A stretch of DNA of 64,000 nucleotides from Pogonophryne albipinna (taxonomy: Eukaryota > Chordata > Actinopteri > Perciformes > Artedidraconidae): positions 5,162,299-5,226,298 of the forward strand of contig CM053244.1 of the NCBI GenBank assembly GCA_028583405.1, read 5' to 3'. The notes under the pieces were generated by a model. It ran no database searches, had not been told where the DNA came from, and was given only the letters and a program-made list of their open reading frames with translations. Each line of letters begins with the position of its first letter. Position 1 is the first letter of the stretch. The position numbers and the translations under genes are program-made. Below, piece after piece: positions 47,627 to 58,589 of this stretch.

Positions 47627-48067
47627 GGGATGGGTACCGAGCCCCGGTATTAAACGGGCCGCGGACCGGAATTAAAGACAATGGTAACGTTAAGCTCCGA
47701 CGTTATCGGACTTTTTATCGGTACTGGAGACATTTAAAATATATGTCATATGTATTATTGCTACATACACATTATATCGCAGTTTTAATTTCACCAACTC
47801 CGTTTCTAATATGCAATAAGACTACAACATACGTCTATGATGTATTTTCGAGCTTTCCAATCCAGACGAGATCTCTCTCTCCCGTCTGTGTGCGAGGGGG
47901 CGGGGCAGTTTGTAAAGGTCTCCTGACTGTGTTTCAGACTGTCATCCTGGTTAGTGGTTACTCTGAGTTCTGTCTTTCAGGACACAGTGTTGGATTTGTT
48001 TGTTAATTGGATGGGAGGGACTTGATTGGATTCAATATTAGAGTAATTTTCTCGTTTGTGTGTTCGT
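47627..48067 (+). mobile_element. hAT family fragment flanking the piggyBac
   Basis: 47627-47915 begins AGGGATGGGTACCGAGCCCCG, a hAT-like end, and then parallels 6600-6780 block by block (ATCGGACTTTTTATCGGTAC, GCGAGGGGGCGGGGCAGTTT). Similarity stops at about 47912. 47912-48067 is probably the flank of the ZBED-like hAT that resumes at 58117. Confidence 0.5.
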
Positions 48068-48071
48068 TTAA

Positions 48072-49131
48072 CCCTCCGGTATCACTGTGGACGTTTTTGT
48101 CCATATGGGTCATTTTTCACTTTTCATTTTGCAATAACTTTGGTTGTGTTGCTGCAAACGGCCTGAATTTTTGTAACAAGGCTATTTTCTCGATCTATTT
48201 TGGAATTCAAATTTCAATTTTTGAAATCGGTCTTTAATTCACTGTGTAACAAATCGACTATGCAAATTAGTCATTCGAGACAAAAATGTCCACTGCAAAA
48301 TACTTTGATAAAAACATTATATTAAAAGGTTTTTTTCACAACTTTTTTGGGTTCAATCTTTAAAGCAACTTCCGCCCTAATAGAAAATACCAAAAATGTA
48401 ATCATTTTCAGGATTTTAACCCTTTAAATGCCATTTTGAAAACAAGAAACCGCTGTTTTTTTTCATGATGAAAACAGAAAATGAGTTATTTTCCCAAAAA
48501 TACATATCTGGGGACTGGCTCTTTTTTTTATAACAGTCTTGGATATGTCAAAGACTAGCAACAAAATGGATTTTTTTGCATTATTAGTTTTTGCACAAAA
48601 TCAGATTGAACAAAAAAGTTACAAATTAGTCATTCGGGACAAAAATGTCCACTTCCAAAAACTGCTCTAAAATGACAACAGATTAATATTTTTTTTAACT
48701 TTTTGGGGTTAAATCTTTCAATCAACTTCAGTCCTGATCAAAAATACCAAATGTTAAATTATGTTCAGGATTTTAACCCTTGAACTGCCAGTTTGAAAAC
48801 ATGAATTTGCGTTTTCTATGAAAAACATGCACAAAAAGGCAGTTATTATATAATAAATGTTGGGGGGGTCGGCTTTTTTTTTTTTTATCACAGTCTTGGA
48901 TATGTCAAAGATTAGCAACAACATTTTTTTTTTTGCATTATTAGTTTTTGCACAAAATCAGATTGAACAAAAATGTCCCATCCACTCCCATTATAACCAC
49001 ATCTTTTGATCTCTCCGCCATACCGGTATAAAATCATGCTTTTTGTAATGTCAGGGTTTTATATTGGAGGAAAATAGTTCAAGTTGTCCTTTTTACTGTA
49101 TATGACCAGATGTGACATTTTACATTGAATT
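48072..49131. repeat. Left long arm of piggyBac with spaced palindromes
   Basis: Contains GGACGTTTTTGTCC at 48089-48102, GACAAAAATGTCC at 48279-48291, GGACAAAAATGTCC at 48637-48650 and a weaker copy near 48965-48978. Spacings are about 190, 358 and 328 bp. Each lies in a similar context (ATTAGTCATTCG before, CACT after). Confidence 0.85.
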
Positions 49132-50640
49132 ACATGCTTGTCATGTCTTGGTTTACAGTTTACAGCATCGCAATTTTCCCCTCATCTCTTTACCTTTGAT
49201 GTGTGTGAGAATGTAGGAGTAAGTGTTCTCTAATGGCATTTTGTTTTTCATTTGTGCTGTTTCATGTGTCTTAGAGGTAAACAGAGGTATGATCTTGACC
49301 TTGTTGTTTTGAATTGTTTGGAACTTCAAAGGCTTTGATAATGTCTCTTTAGCATACAAACATACACAGCCATACATGCACTAAGTCAATAAGCGAACAC
49401 CTGGCTGCAAAGCCAGATCCATAAATATGTGTAGTTTGGCTGGCTGGTCGTTTCATTCCTGTGATACGCAACAAGCGAGTAAGATGAAGAGGCGCTTCTC
49501 TGTGGAAGAAGCTAGGGATATGGTGATGCAGCCGGCAAACTCCAGCGAGCTGCTTGACTCTTCTTCTGAATCAGAAACAACCTCAGAAGAAGAATGTGAT
49601 GTGGAGTCTGATCCTTCTTCTTCTGACCCTTCCACTGAAACTGCAGAGGAAACAGAAGATTCTGGCATTGGGTGGACATAAAAAAATGGTGAAATCTGGT
49701 CTCCCTCTAACAACGACACGCTGCGCTACATTCCAGAGGTTTGGTTCCAGGGCCCACGCGTTATGCCATTACAAGAATTGATGACGTGGAATCCTCCTTC
49801 AATTTATTTTTCGCTGCTGAGATCATCAGTAGTATTGTCGACATGACAAACTTGCAGGGGGGACGTTCGGTGGCAAACTGGAGTGATGTGGATGCCACAG
49901 ATATTCGTGCATACATCGGTCTCCTGATTTTGGCTGGAGTGTACAAATCGAAGGGCGAATCCACCCGCAGCCTCTGGGATAACCACAGTGGACGTGCCAT
50001 CTTCCGTGCCACAATGACCCACACCAAAATCCGGTTGATGAATACCACCCTCCGGTTTGACGACAAGCTGATGAGACCTTCCCGTCACAGAGAGGACAAG
50101 CTTGCCCCCATCCGCTCTCTCTGGGAGAAGTGGACACATCGCCTTCCGATGCTTTTCAACTCTGGTGAAGATGTGTGTGTGGATGAGCAGCTTGTCCCCT
50201 TCAGAGGCCGCTGCAAATTCCGGCAATACATACCAAGCAAGCCAGCAAAGTATGGGCTAAAAATCTGGATCACCGCTGACGTTGAAACCTCCTATGCCTG
50301 GAAGTGCCAGATTTACACCGGTAAAGCTGCTGGCAGTGCTGCCGAGGTGGGCCAGGGAAAGCGTGTCGTCCTGGAAATGACAGAGGGGCTCCAAGGGATC
50401 ACTGTGACTTGTGACAATTTTTTCACGTCATATGCACTTGTGCAGGAGCTACTAAAGAGGAAAGTGGCCCTTGTCGGAACCATCCGAAGAAATAAGCCTG
50501 AGCTTCCATCCAAACTCCTGCAGATGAGGCAGAGACCTGCCCTCTCCTCTCTTTTTGGTTTTACCAAGAACACCACAGCGGTGAGCTACATTCCCATACG
50601 GGGGAGAAACGTGCTCCTCCTCAGCAGCAAACACAGGGAC

Positions 50641-51403
50641 TGTTGGGGTACACAGGACCTAGTCCGTACTCCGCGCAGATCGTTTGGATATGGCCAGAGC
50701 AGGGTCTGGCCCGATGTTCCCGGTGAACCGTTCTTTTCTGGAGAGCAGAGGCAATAGTCTAGAAATAGTCAAACAGTCAAACACCACTGGACTTCGTACT
50801 CCGATTTGGTTCTGATATTACTTTGGTACTTTAATCACAGTTCAGCAAATACATTCAATTTGATACAATACCACAAAGCGCTTTGGGGACTCCTTCTTGA
50901 GGTCTCACCGTGACAGGTCCGTCAGAGTAAGATCCCAGTTAAAGAGAGCCCCGAGTTATAGAAACATCCTGTTCTTTATAGTTTTTGCTGTGAAGCCCCC
51001 ACCTTTGGTGCTCTCTCTTGGTGTAATGCTGTGAAGCCCCCACCTTTGGTGCTCTCTCTTGGTGTAATGCTGTGAAGCCCCCACCTTTGGTGCTCTCTCT
51101 TGGTGTAATCTGCCTTTGCTGCCCAGACTTCGCTCACAAGACTGTCCTTGGGAAACGTTGCGCCTGCTTGGTTCTCACAAGACTTTGTGTGAGAACAAAT
51201 GAGTTCTGCAACCTTGTTGCATTTCAGTTTGGACAGAACAGAATGCATCTGTTCTTAATCTGGTTGACTCATCGTTGTTGTTGCACACAGTATTCACACA
51301 GTATATTTCCACTGAGGCTTCTCAAAATGATTGCAGCATTACATTTTAGCTTGTTTTACTATATCTTTACTTCTGTTACTTTTGCCTTATCAATAAACCA
51401 TCA
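50641..51403 (-). repeat. ERV-B 3' LTR
   Basis: Contains three tandem 41-bp units at 50987-51109 and, on the minus strand, a TATA-like CTATAAAG at about 50974-50981, placing U3 in 51403-50985 and R/U5 after it. The paired LTR is at 54954-55716. Confidence 0.9.
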
Positions 51404-51689
51404 ATCCCCCTTTTGCCCCATTCCATAGATTGGGGCAATAACAACAATGTATGCAAGCGAAGCAATAGTTCAGTGCAGTAATTTCAGTATGCTTTAAATC
51501 ATTTAGTCTATACAGTTTCTTAGCTGATGTTTTATGGTTCTCATGCGTCCATGTCGTCGCTTTGCCATGGGATGTACGGCGGGGAGGAGGGAACTAATGG
51601 GAAGAAAGCGTCATATTTGGAGCAGTTGTCGGACGGATTGTCTTTCATCATTACTTCCCACACACAGTCGGGTTCTATGGGGGCAGCGA

Positions 51690-52562
51690 CTATTTTGAGA
51701 AGGGGTCTAGCCCCCAGTCGTCTCCTGTGTCGATTGCTGCCTGCTGGGCCATTAGCAGCCAGTTGTTACTGGTCACTGAATGTCCTGAGACCCCGGTTGC
51801 CGCTTGGAACTCTTTGTCTACTGTCCAGTCTTCAGTTGAATGAATTACCACCCCCTTTTGTACTGTAGTGTCATCCGCAAGTGGTTTAGGTATTTTGCTA
51901 GATATGCAAGCGAAAAGAGGAAACTGGGGGTCGTTCTCGTTAGAATGGGCCCATAAGTAGAAAAGCGCGCAAGTGACTGTGGGGTCTCTTACTGAATCTG
52001 GGGCTGCTGTTAGATTTAATTTGAGGGACAAGCCGGCGGAGGATTTGGACAGTGTGATTGTTTTCCTAAGTGCTATTGCTGGTCCTGTTGACCACGACCT
52101 CCAGTCCGCCCCTGTTTCTCCAACCAGGTCTTTCCATTCGTCACCTATGGTTATGTACCATTGATACCCGTTGCCCCAACTTCTACCATTTTGGCCATGG
52201 TTATTTGTTAGACTTGAGTACGGGATTAGACTAGTTGTGCTTGATTTTTCAGGTATACACAGTGTAAGGGAAACGCGTTTAAGTGAAGCTTTTTGGTCGC
52301 ATTTTGTGAAATTTACTGTGTACACCGTGGCACGTGTTTGTGAAACATCACGTTTTGTACGGGTCTTACTGGAGTGATTTTGTGGTGTGGGGTTTGGTGG
52401 TGAAGTGACATTTCTTGGTGTGTTGTCTTTGATCTCTCTGGGTCGTTCTCCAAGTAGTATCACTAGGATTCCGATCATGATTACCCCCATTAGGGCCAGA
52501 GCGAGGTATGCGAGCTGAGAGCTAGGGCTCCCCCTTTTGCCTTTTGCCATTGTCTTTTTCAA
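51690..52562 (-). pseudogene. ERV-B env-like glycoprotein fragment
   Basis: A 290-codon open frame. A hydrophobic segment near residues 17-40 follows a basic start, a basic RTKR cleavage-like motif lies near residue 75, and several N-x-S/T sites and cysteines follow. Position between integrase and the 3' LTR, and this layout, suggest an envelope leader and surface-type region. The frame stops well short of a complete envelope; no fusion peptide, heptad or anchor part is recognised, so it is described as a fragment. I did not compare it with known envelopes. Confidence 0.5.
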
Positions 52563-52687
52563 AGTCTTAGTCCTGTGTGTCAGTTTAAATGGATCTCTTA
52601 CTGTGGTGGGTGTATGTAATGCGTGTGGTGTACCGCCTGCTCAGGGGGTGCGGTCCCTTGTCGTGCCTCCTTGCCGGCTGTTATCTC

Positions 52688-53340
52688 CTAGGCTGTGGAT
52701 GGGCCCCCTCCGTTGTCCTCAGTGGGGTCCTGGGTCGGGGTGCCTTCTGCTGACCGGATGTGGAGGTCCTCTAGGTCGATAGCCGTGTCTTCAAGGGTCC
52801 TGGTTGGAGTTGGTGCCGCCACACATCGGGACCAGTGGTACCACGTGTCTCCTTTTCCTTCTAGTCGCACAGCGTGGTCTGTTCTCTGGGTTACCTTGTG
52901 GGGTCCGGTGAAGCGTGGGGCACACCACTTGGGTTTGACCGTCTTCAGTCAGATGTACTCCACGTCTCTGCCACCCTCAGCTTCTTCGGTATGTCCCTTG
53001 GCTCGTGTTTCTGTGGATTCGTCAGCGAACTCTGCAACAAGGCATTTTAGTTGTTTATAATAGTCTTCATGCCCTACTCGTTCATAGAGTTCTTTGGAAA
53101 CCGTGGTTCCTGCCCCTGGGCCAGGAAACTGGTGTCCATGGGTCATCTCATATGGAGAGAAACCTGTGGTTCTGCAAATGGTGCTACGAATCACCAGTAA
53201 GACCAATGGTAGCGCCTCTAACTAGTTCAGCCCTGTTTCTTCCATAGTTTTGGCAAGTTTCTGTTTCATGTTCTGGTTCATCCTTTCTACCTTTCCCTGT
53301 GACTGTGGGTGGTACACTGCCCCGAATTTGTGGGTCAGGC
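52688..53340 (-). pseudogene. ERV-B integrase C-terminal part
   Basis: Reading down the minus strand: LTHKFGAVYHPQSQGKVER (the end of the integrase core, with the catalytic Glu position in the QGKVER motif), an interval with a stop at 53222, TTGFSPYEMTHGHQFPGP, and the SH3-like C-terminal domain around 52950-52800, where a stop interrupts the frame near 52952, followed by an acidic tail. At least two stops make it non-functional. The zinc-binding N-terminus and the first two catalytic residues are missing through the gag-pol deletion. Confidence 0.72.
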
Positions 53341-54204
53341 CTAGAGAAGCTTCTACGGTGGCTAGGTCATGATTTCTGAAGTGTTTAGGGTATGGTGTGT
53401 CTGTCCACCTAGGTTTGCCCTGGCCATACGACGGCGTCTGGTTTGGGGTGGAGGTGGCTCTAGCTTCCTGGGGTGGGGATGTTGGCGTTAGTTTAACCTT
53501 TCCCTGTATTTGATAGAAGTTTTCTCCTACTCCCCCTGTGCTTGGTCCTGGAGGGGGTGTTTTGATCGGGGAAAGTGTGGCCTGAATAAAAGGATTATTC
53601 GGACTATATGGGGGCGGCGAAAACGGGCCGTCGTTGGGGAGTTCGGGATATAATCTGTTTTGGACGGCTGGTTCAGAACCCGGGGGTGTTTTTATCACCT
53701 GTGCGCCTGTTGCTGTTGGGGGAGTACTATGATTTGGGCTGGCCTGGGTGCTGCTTCTGTAAGAGGTGCTTGTAGGGTGGGCCCTGGTGTTCCGCTATTT
53801 GTTACTGTTCCTGCGGCTGAGATGAGGACATGGCAAGTCCTTACTAGTCCCTCTAATCTATCTCGCGTATATTGGTGTCCTTTTCTCCCGAACATCCCAC
53901 ACTTTGTGGAATTATGTCTTTTTAGTTGTTCCTCTATGTTTTTCTTTCCTTTTTCAAACATTTCCGCTGGACTTTTTCCTCCTATTGACTTCCCTTGTGC
54001 ATCCACGTGATTCTGCCTGTATGCCGTCAAGATACCATTATCTGACAAATTGTGGTACACTCGTGCCACCTTTTTCTCCCATTTATTCCAATCCTCTTCC
54101 TTCAGATGTTTTCGTCCTTCCTCTATCCATTTTTTCCATCTAACCCCACGGGCTGCTGGAACCAAGAAGCCCTGCTTCCTTTCTCTCTCAAATTCACCTT
54201 CCAT
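53341..54204 (-). pseudogene. ERV-B gag remnant fused to integrase
   Basis: The frame 54204-53695 is open, with a charged N-terminal half (RWKKWIEEGRKHLKEEDW) and a proline/glutamine-rich end. It continues in a second frame (53698 downward) with the late-domain motif PPPYSP and more Pro-rich sequence, then runs without a stop into integrase sequence near 53345. Matrix/linker character is inferred from composition and position; no capsid homology region or zinc knuckle is visible, so much of gag is lost too. Confidence 0.6.
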
Positions 54205-54262
54205 TTTTCCTTTCTTTCTACTTCTCCTATGGTCGCTAGTGTCTTTCCTAGTCTGATACCTC

Positions 54263-54594
54263 CTGGCTGCTAATGACTGTTATTAGGCTGACGCTTTATC
54301 TTAGTAACTAGTGTCACTCCACTAGGTTTATACTGCTCTGGGTAACTGATACGGTGATCAGGTTTACACCATCCTGGCTGCTAATGACTGTTATTAGGCT
54401 GACGCTTTATCTTAGTAACTAGTGTCACTCCACTAGGTTTACACTGCTCTGGGTAACTGATACGGTGATCAGGTTTACACCTTCTGGCTGCTAATGACTG
54501 TTATTAGGCTGACGCTTTATCTTAGTAACTAGTGTCACTCCACTAGGTTTATACTGCTCTGGGTAACTGATACGGCGATCAGGTTTACACCATC
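54263..54594. repeat. 110-bp tandem triplication in the ERV-B leader
   Basis: Three units beginning CTGGCTGCTAATGACTG at 54263, 54374 and 54484 (periods 111 and 110), nearly identical. They lie between the primer site and gag, where the packaging signal usually sits. Confidence 0.92.
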
Positions 54595-54932
54595 CCTTGG
54601 ACTACGGCGAGTCCTTATAAATTACGGGTTCCACCCGCTTCTTCTCCCACAAATTTGTTATGCAGTTGCTGAACTTCAAAATAGTTTTTTATCTGTTTTT
54701 CTGGTTTGTTTTATTCGTTTGGTTTATACATTCGTCTTATTTTATCCCGTAGCACAACTCTAAAATGTTGTAATATGTCAATCACACCATTTAGCTGTAA
54801 CAGGTAGGTGCTTACCTTGGTTCTGTGTCCTACCCGGGTTTAGCTGTGTTTTGGGGATTTTTGATAAGCCGAAGTTTTTTATTCCGTCCACTCTCAGAAG
54901 GTCACCGGTGTCCAGTTCCTCCTGCTCTGACC

Positions 54933-54950
54933 ATCACGTCGGGGTCACCA
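54933..54950 (-). other. ERV-B primer binding site, tRNA-Trp
   Basis: On the minus strand TGGTGACCCCGACGTGAT, an 18-nt match to the 3' end of tRNA-Trp as used by avian sarcoma/leukosis viruses. It lies 3 nt inside the 5' LTR boundary. Confidence 0.9.
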
Positions 54951-54953
54951 AGC

Positions 54954-55716
54954 TGTTGGGGTACACAGGACCTAGTCCGTACTCCGCGCAGATCGTTTGG
55001 ATATGGCCAGAGCAGGGTCTGGCCCGATGTTCCCGGTGAACCGTTCTTTTCTGGAGAGCAGAGGCAATAGTCTAGAAATAGTCAAACAGTCAAACACCAC
55101 TGGACTTCGTACTCCGATTTGGTTCTGATATTACTTTGGTACTTTAATCACAGTTCAGCAAATACATTCAATTTGATACAATACCACAAAGCGCTTTGGG
55201 GACTCCTTCTTGAGGTCTCACCGTGACAGGTCCGTCAGAGTAAGATCCCAGTTAAAGAGAGCCCCGAGTTATAGAAACATCCTGTTCTTTATAGTTTTTG
55301 CTGTGAAGCCCCCACCTTTGGTGCTCTCTCTTGGTGTAATGCTGTGAAGCCCCCACCTTTGGTGCTCTCTCTTGGTGTAATGCTGTGAAGCCCCCACCTT
55401 TGGTGCTCTCTCTTGGTGTAATCTGCCTTTGCTGCCCAGACTTCGCTCACAAGACTGTCCTTGGGAAACGTTGCGCCTGCTTGGTTCTCACAAGACTTTG
55501 TGTGAGAACAAATGAGTTCTGCAACCTTGTTGCATTTCAGTTTGGACAGAACAGAATGCATCTGTTCTTAATCTGGTTGACTCATCGTTGTTGTTGCACA
55601 CAGTATTCACACAGTATATTTCCACTGAGGCTTCTCAAAATGATTGCAGCATTACATTTTAGCTTGTTTTACTATATCTTTACTTCTGTTACTTTTGCCT
55701 TATCAATAAACCATCA
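54954..55716 (-). repeat. ERV-B 5' LTR
   Basis: Matches 50641-51403 across its length, including the three 41-bp units (55300-55422). The equal length and near-identity indicate a recent insertion. Confidence 0.92.
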
Positions 55717-56663
55717 GGACCCAGCTGTGACAGAGGAGGAGAAAAGGAGACCTGTGATCATTGCAGACTACAATCACTGCAAGGGAGCTGTCGACAACCT
55801 AGACAAGGTATGGAGGCATTACCAGTATATAAATAACACATGATACAGTTGTTAATAATTTAAAAGAATATTTGTATTAATTTTGTATTGGTCTTTTGTA
55901 GGTTGTGGGCTCCTACAGCTGCAGGAGGATGACCCATCGGTGGCCACAGGTCCTCTTCCACAACATGATAGATGTCTCTGCCTTCAACGCATTTGTGCTT
56001 TTTACTGCTGTGGATCCCTCCTGGAAGCAAGCCAAGTCCTTCAGGAGGAGGCTTTTCTTGGAGGAGTTGGGGAGATCTCTGGTGTCTGCAAAAATCATGC
56101 GGAGAAAGCATCCACCTCGTACACCGGCTGCTGTTACCATAGTGGCGGACATACAGGCCTCGGCAGCTGCCCCTGATACCGGCACAATCGCAAGCGGCTC
56201 TGCCCCTGACACCGGCACAACCGCAAGCGGCTCCACAAAAAAGAGGGGACTGTGCTGGATGTGCACTGGGAACAAAAAGAAAAGTGCAACCACTTGCATC
56301 AGGTGTGAAAAGTTCACCTGCAGAGAGCACCAAATCCCCTGCTGCAGGTTCTGCTGGATGAACTGATCTCTCTCTCTCTCGCACGCACATACACACATAC
56401 ACACACATTATTTGTTATCTCCATCTATCTTACTCCCTCTCTAACACACATACTTGCTCTATCTTCATCTATCTCTCATTTTATTCAACACACACTCATA
56501 CATATCATTGTTCTGTTTTGACAATTTGATTTGTTCATGAATGTTGATTGCAGTTTGCTGTTTGGAAAATAAATGTTGACATTGATACATCTGATGCTGA
56601 TTTAAAAATGATTTCAGAGAAAGTTGAAAATAGTATTACTTCAGTGTTTTTATAGGTCATATA

Positions 56664-58112
56664 ATTCAATGGTAAAATGTCACATCTGGTGATATACAGT
56701 AAAAGGGACACATTTAACTATTTTCCTCCAATATAAAACCCTGACATTATAAAATGCATGATTATATACCGGTATGGCGGAGAGATCAAAATATGTGGTT
56801 ATAATGGGAGTGGATGGGACACGAGTGGCTAATGTGTGACTTTTTTGTTTAATCTGATTCTGTGCAAAAACTAATTATCCACCAAAATCAATGTTGTTGC
56901 TAATCTTTGACATATCCAAGACTGTGATAAAAAAAAAAAGCCGACCCCCCCAACATTTATTATATGGAAAATAACTGCCTTTTTGTGCATGTTTTTCATA
57001 GAAAACGCAAATTCATGTTTTCAAACTGGCAGTTCAAGGGTTAAAATCCTGAACATAATTTAACATTTGGTATTTTTGATCAGGACTGAAGTTGATTGAA
57101 AGATTTAACCCCAAAAAGTTTTTAAATATATTAATCTGTTGTCATTTTAGAGCAGTTTTTGGAAGTGGACATTTTTGTCCCGAATGACTAATATGTAACT
57201 TTTTTTGTTCAATCTGATTTTGTGCAAAAACTAATAATGCAAAAAAAAAAATGTTGTTGCTAATCTTTGACATATCCAAGACTGTGATAAAAAAAAAAAA
57301 AGCCGACCCCCCCAACATTTATTATATGGAAAATAACTGCCTTTTTGTGCATGTTTTTCATAGAAAACGCAAATTCATGTTTTAAAACAGGCAGTTCAAG
57401 GGTTAAAATCCTGAACATAATTTAACATTTGGTATTTTTGATCAGGACTGAAGTTGATTGAAAGATTTAACCCCAAAAAGTTAAAAAAAATATTAATCTG
57501 TTGTCATTTTAGAGTAGTTTTTGGAAGTGGACATTTTTGTCCCGAATGACTAATTTGTAACTTTTTTGTTCAATCTGATTTTGTGCAAAAACTAATAATG
57601 CAAAAAACATCCATTTTGTTGCTGATCTTTGACATATCCAAGACTGTTATAAAAAAAAAAGAGCCAGTCCCCAGATATGTATTTTTGGGAAAATAAATCA
57701 TTTTCTCTGTTTTCATCATGAAAAAAAACAGCGGTTTCATGTTTTCAAAATGGCATTTAAAAGGTTAAAATCCTGAAAATGATTACATTTTTGATATTTT
57801 CTATTAGGGCGGAAGTTGCTTTAAAGATTGAACCCAAAAAAGTTGTGAAAAAAACCTTTTAATATAATGTTTTTATCAAAGTATTTTGCAGTGGACATTT
57901 TTGTCTCGAATGACTAATTTGGGTAGTCGATTTGTTACACAGTGAATTAAAGACCGATTTGAAAAATTGAAATTTGAATTCCAAAATAGATCGAGAAAAT
58001 AGCCTTGTTACAAAAATTCATGCCGTTTGCAGCAACACAACCAAAGTTATTGCAAAATGAAAAGTGAAAAATGACCCATATGGACAAAAACGTCCACAGT
58101 GATACCGGAGGG
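56664..58112. repeat. Right long arm of piggyBac with an extra module
   Basis: The mirror image of the left arm. Palindromes lie at 57167-57180, 57529-57542, 57893-57906 and 58082-58095, spaced about 362, 364 and 189 bp. Modules at about 56880-57235 and 57236-57600 are near-identical direct repeats, one more than in the left arm. Confidence 0.85.
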
Positions 58113-58116
58113 TTAA

Positions 58117-58584
58117 AGAAAGATGAACTTGTCCACATTGCTTGCTGAAAGGGCAGATCTGCTGGCACTAACAATGTCTCCTGCTGTGGAGAACACCCTC
58201 TCTAGGGACAGAGGTAACAGATACAGCCAGGTAGCGCTTTGCTAACATGGCAACATAAGGATTTTGTTTGTAATAGCTTTGGCTCGGTCTGAACTCTCTG
58301 CGAGTGGTGGAGGCTTAAATGGTAGCGGGAGTTGGGTTTGCACTTCAGTCTTTTGGTACCGGTGATATTCACGTTCGGGTGATGCCTTTTCAAATGAGTG
58401 TGCAAGTTTGATGTATTGCCAGCCGCGTAACCAATTTTAGTTGAACAATGCGACGCAGCACCTGAGATTACTTCCAAAAAGTTGTTCACGTTCTCAATTT
58501 TGTACGTTTAACGTTATATTCGTTAGGTACACTTCGGTACACACGTGTACAGAACCGAAGGGTACGTATACCGTTACACCCCTA
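58117..58584 (-). pseudogene. ZBED-type hAT deletion derivative (BED finger plus C-terminal dimerisation end)
   Basis: The right terminus CCGTTACACCCCTA ends at 58584, a hAT-like end. On the minus strand a BED finger remnant reads CSTKIGYAAGNTSNLHTHLK then RHHPNV (58460-58360), and near 58215-58117 the C-terminal dimerisation segment reads RVFSTAGDIVSASRSALSAS and NVDKFIFL followed by a stop. The catalytic middle is missing, so two distant parts of the transposase have been brought together. The piggyBac inserted at the TTAA that includes the stop codon. The left terminus was not found. Confidence 0.65.
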
Positions 58585-58589
58585 GTGGG

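Larger units (their letters stand above)
50641..55716 (-). mobile_element. Endogenous retrovirus B (ERV-B), minus strand, internally deleted
   Basis: Direct LTRs 50641-51403 (3') and 54954-55716 (5'), each 763 bp and essentially identical where I compared them, start TG and end CA on the minus strand. GGAC at 50637-50640 and 55717-55720 is the 4-bp duplication. A tRNA-Trp primer site lies at 54933-54950, and a purine tract (AAAAGGGGGAT) at 51404-51415. Coding order on the minus strand is gag, then directly integrase, then an env-like frame; protease, reverse transcriptase and RNase H are missing. The 4-bp duplication and gene order fit gamma/epsilon-type fish ERVs. Confidence 0.92.
49484..56366 (+). 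pseudogene. piggyBac (PGBD4-like) transposase, split by ERV-B
   Basis: From ATG 49484, an acidic serine-rich N-terminus (MKRRFSVEEARDMVMQ onward) reaches TAA at 49679-49681, followed by small frame changes up to about 49740. The catalytic core is then open to 50640 and resumes at 55721-55807, then 55902-56366 after a GT-AG intron. The three catalytic Asp residues stand in VDEQLVPFRGR, TCDNFFTS and ADYNHCKGAVDNLD. The end is a cysteine-rich zinc-binding tail (CWMCTGNKKKSATTCIRCEK and CCRFCWMN) typical of piggyBac. ERV-B separates Asp 2 from Asp 3; the duplicated GGAC marks the exact codon pair. Apart from the N-terminal lesions and the provirus, the frame is well preserved. Confidence 0.88.
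48072..58112 (+). mobile_element. piggyBac element with very long inverted arms, split by ERV-B
   Basis: Ends CCCTCCGGTATCACTGTGGA and its complement, flanked by TTAA at 48068-48071 and 58113-58116. Without ERV-B and its duplication it is about 4.96 kb. The left arm 48072-49131 and right arm 56664-58112 are inverted copies; the right arm carries an extra ~360-bp module. GGAC-N6-GTCC-type palindromes recur inside both arms in mirror order. The transposase gene occupies 49484-56366. Confidence 0.93.

Noticed and set aside
50987..51109. CRISPR-like array (three direct repeats)
   Set aside because: The units are contiguous without spacers, in an LTR of a eukaryotic genome. The same holds for 54263-54594 and 15310-15420.
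50976..51248. 90-codon ORF repeated identically at 55289-55561
   Set aside because: It lies in the ERV-B LTRs over the 41-bp tandem units; identity reflects LTR duplication, not a gene family.
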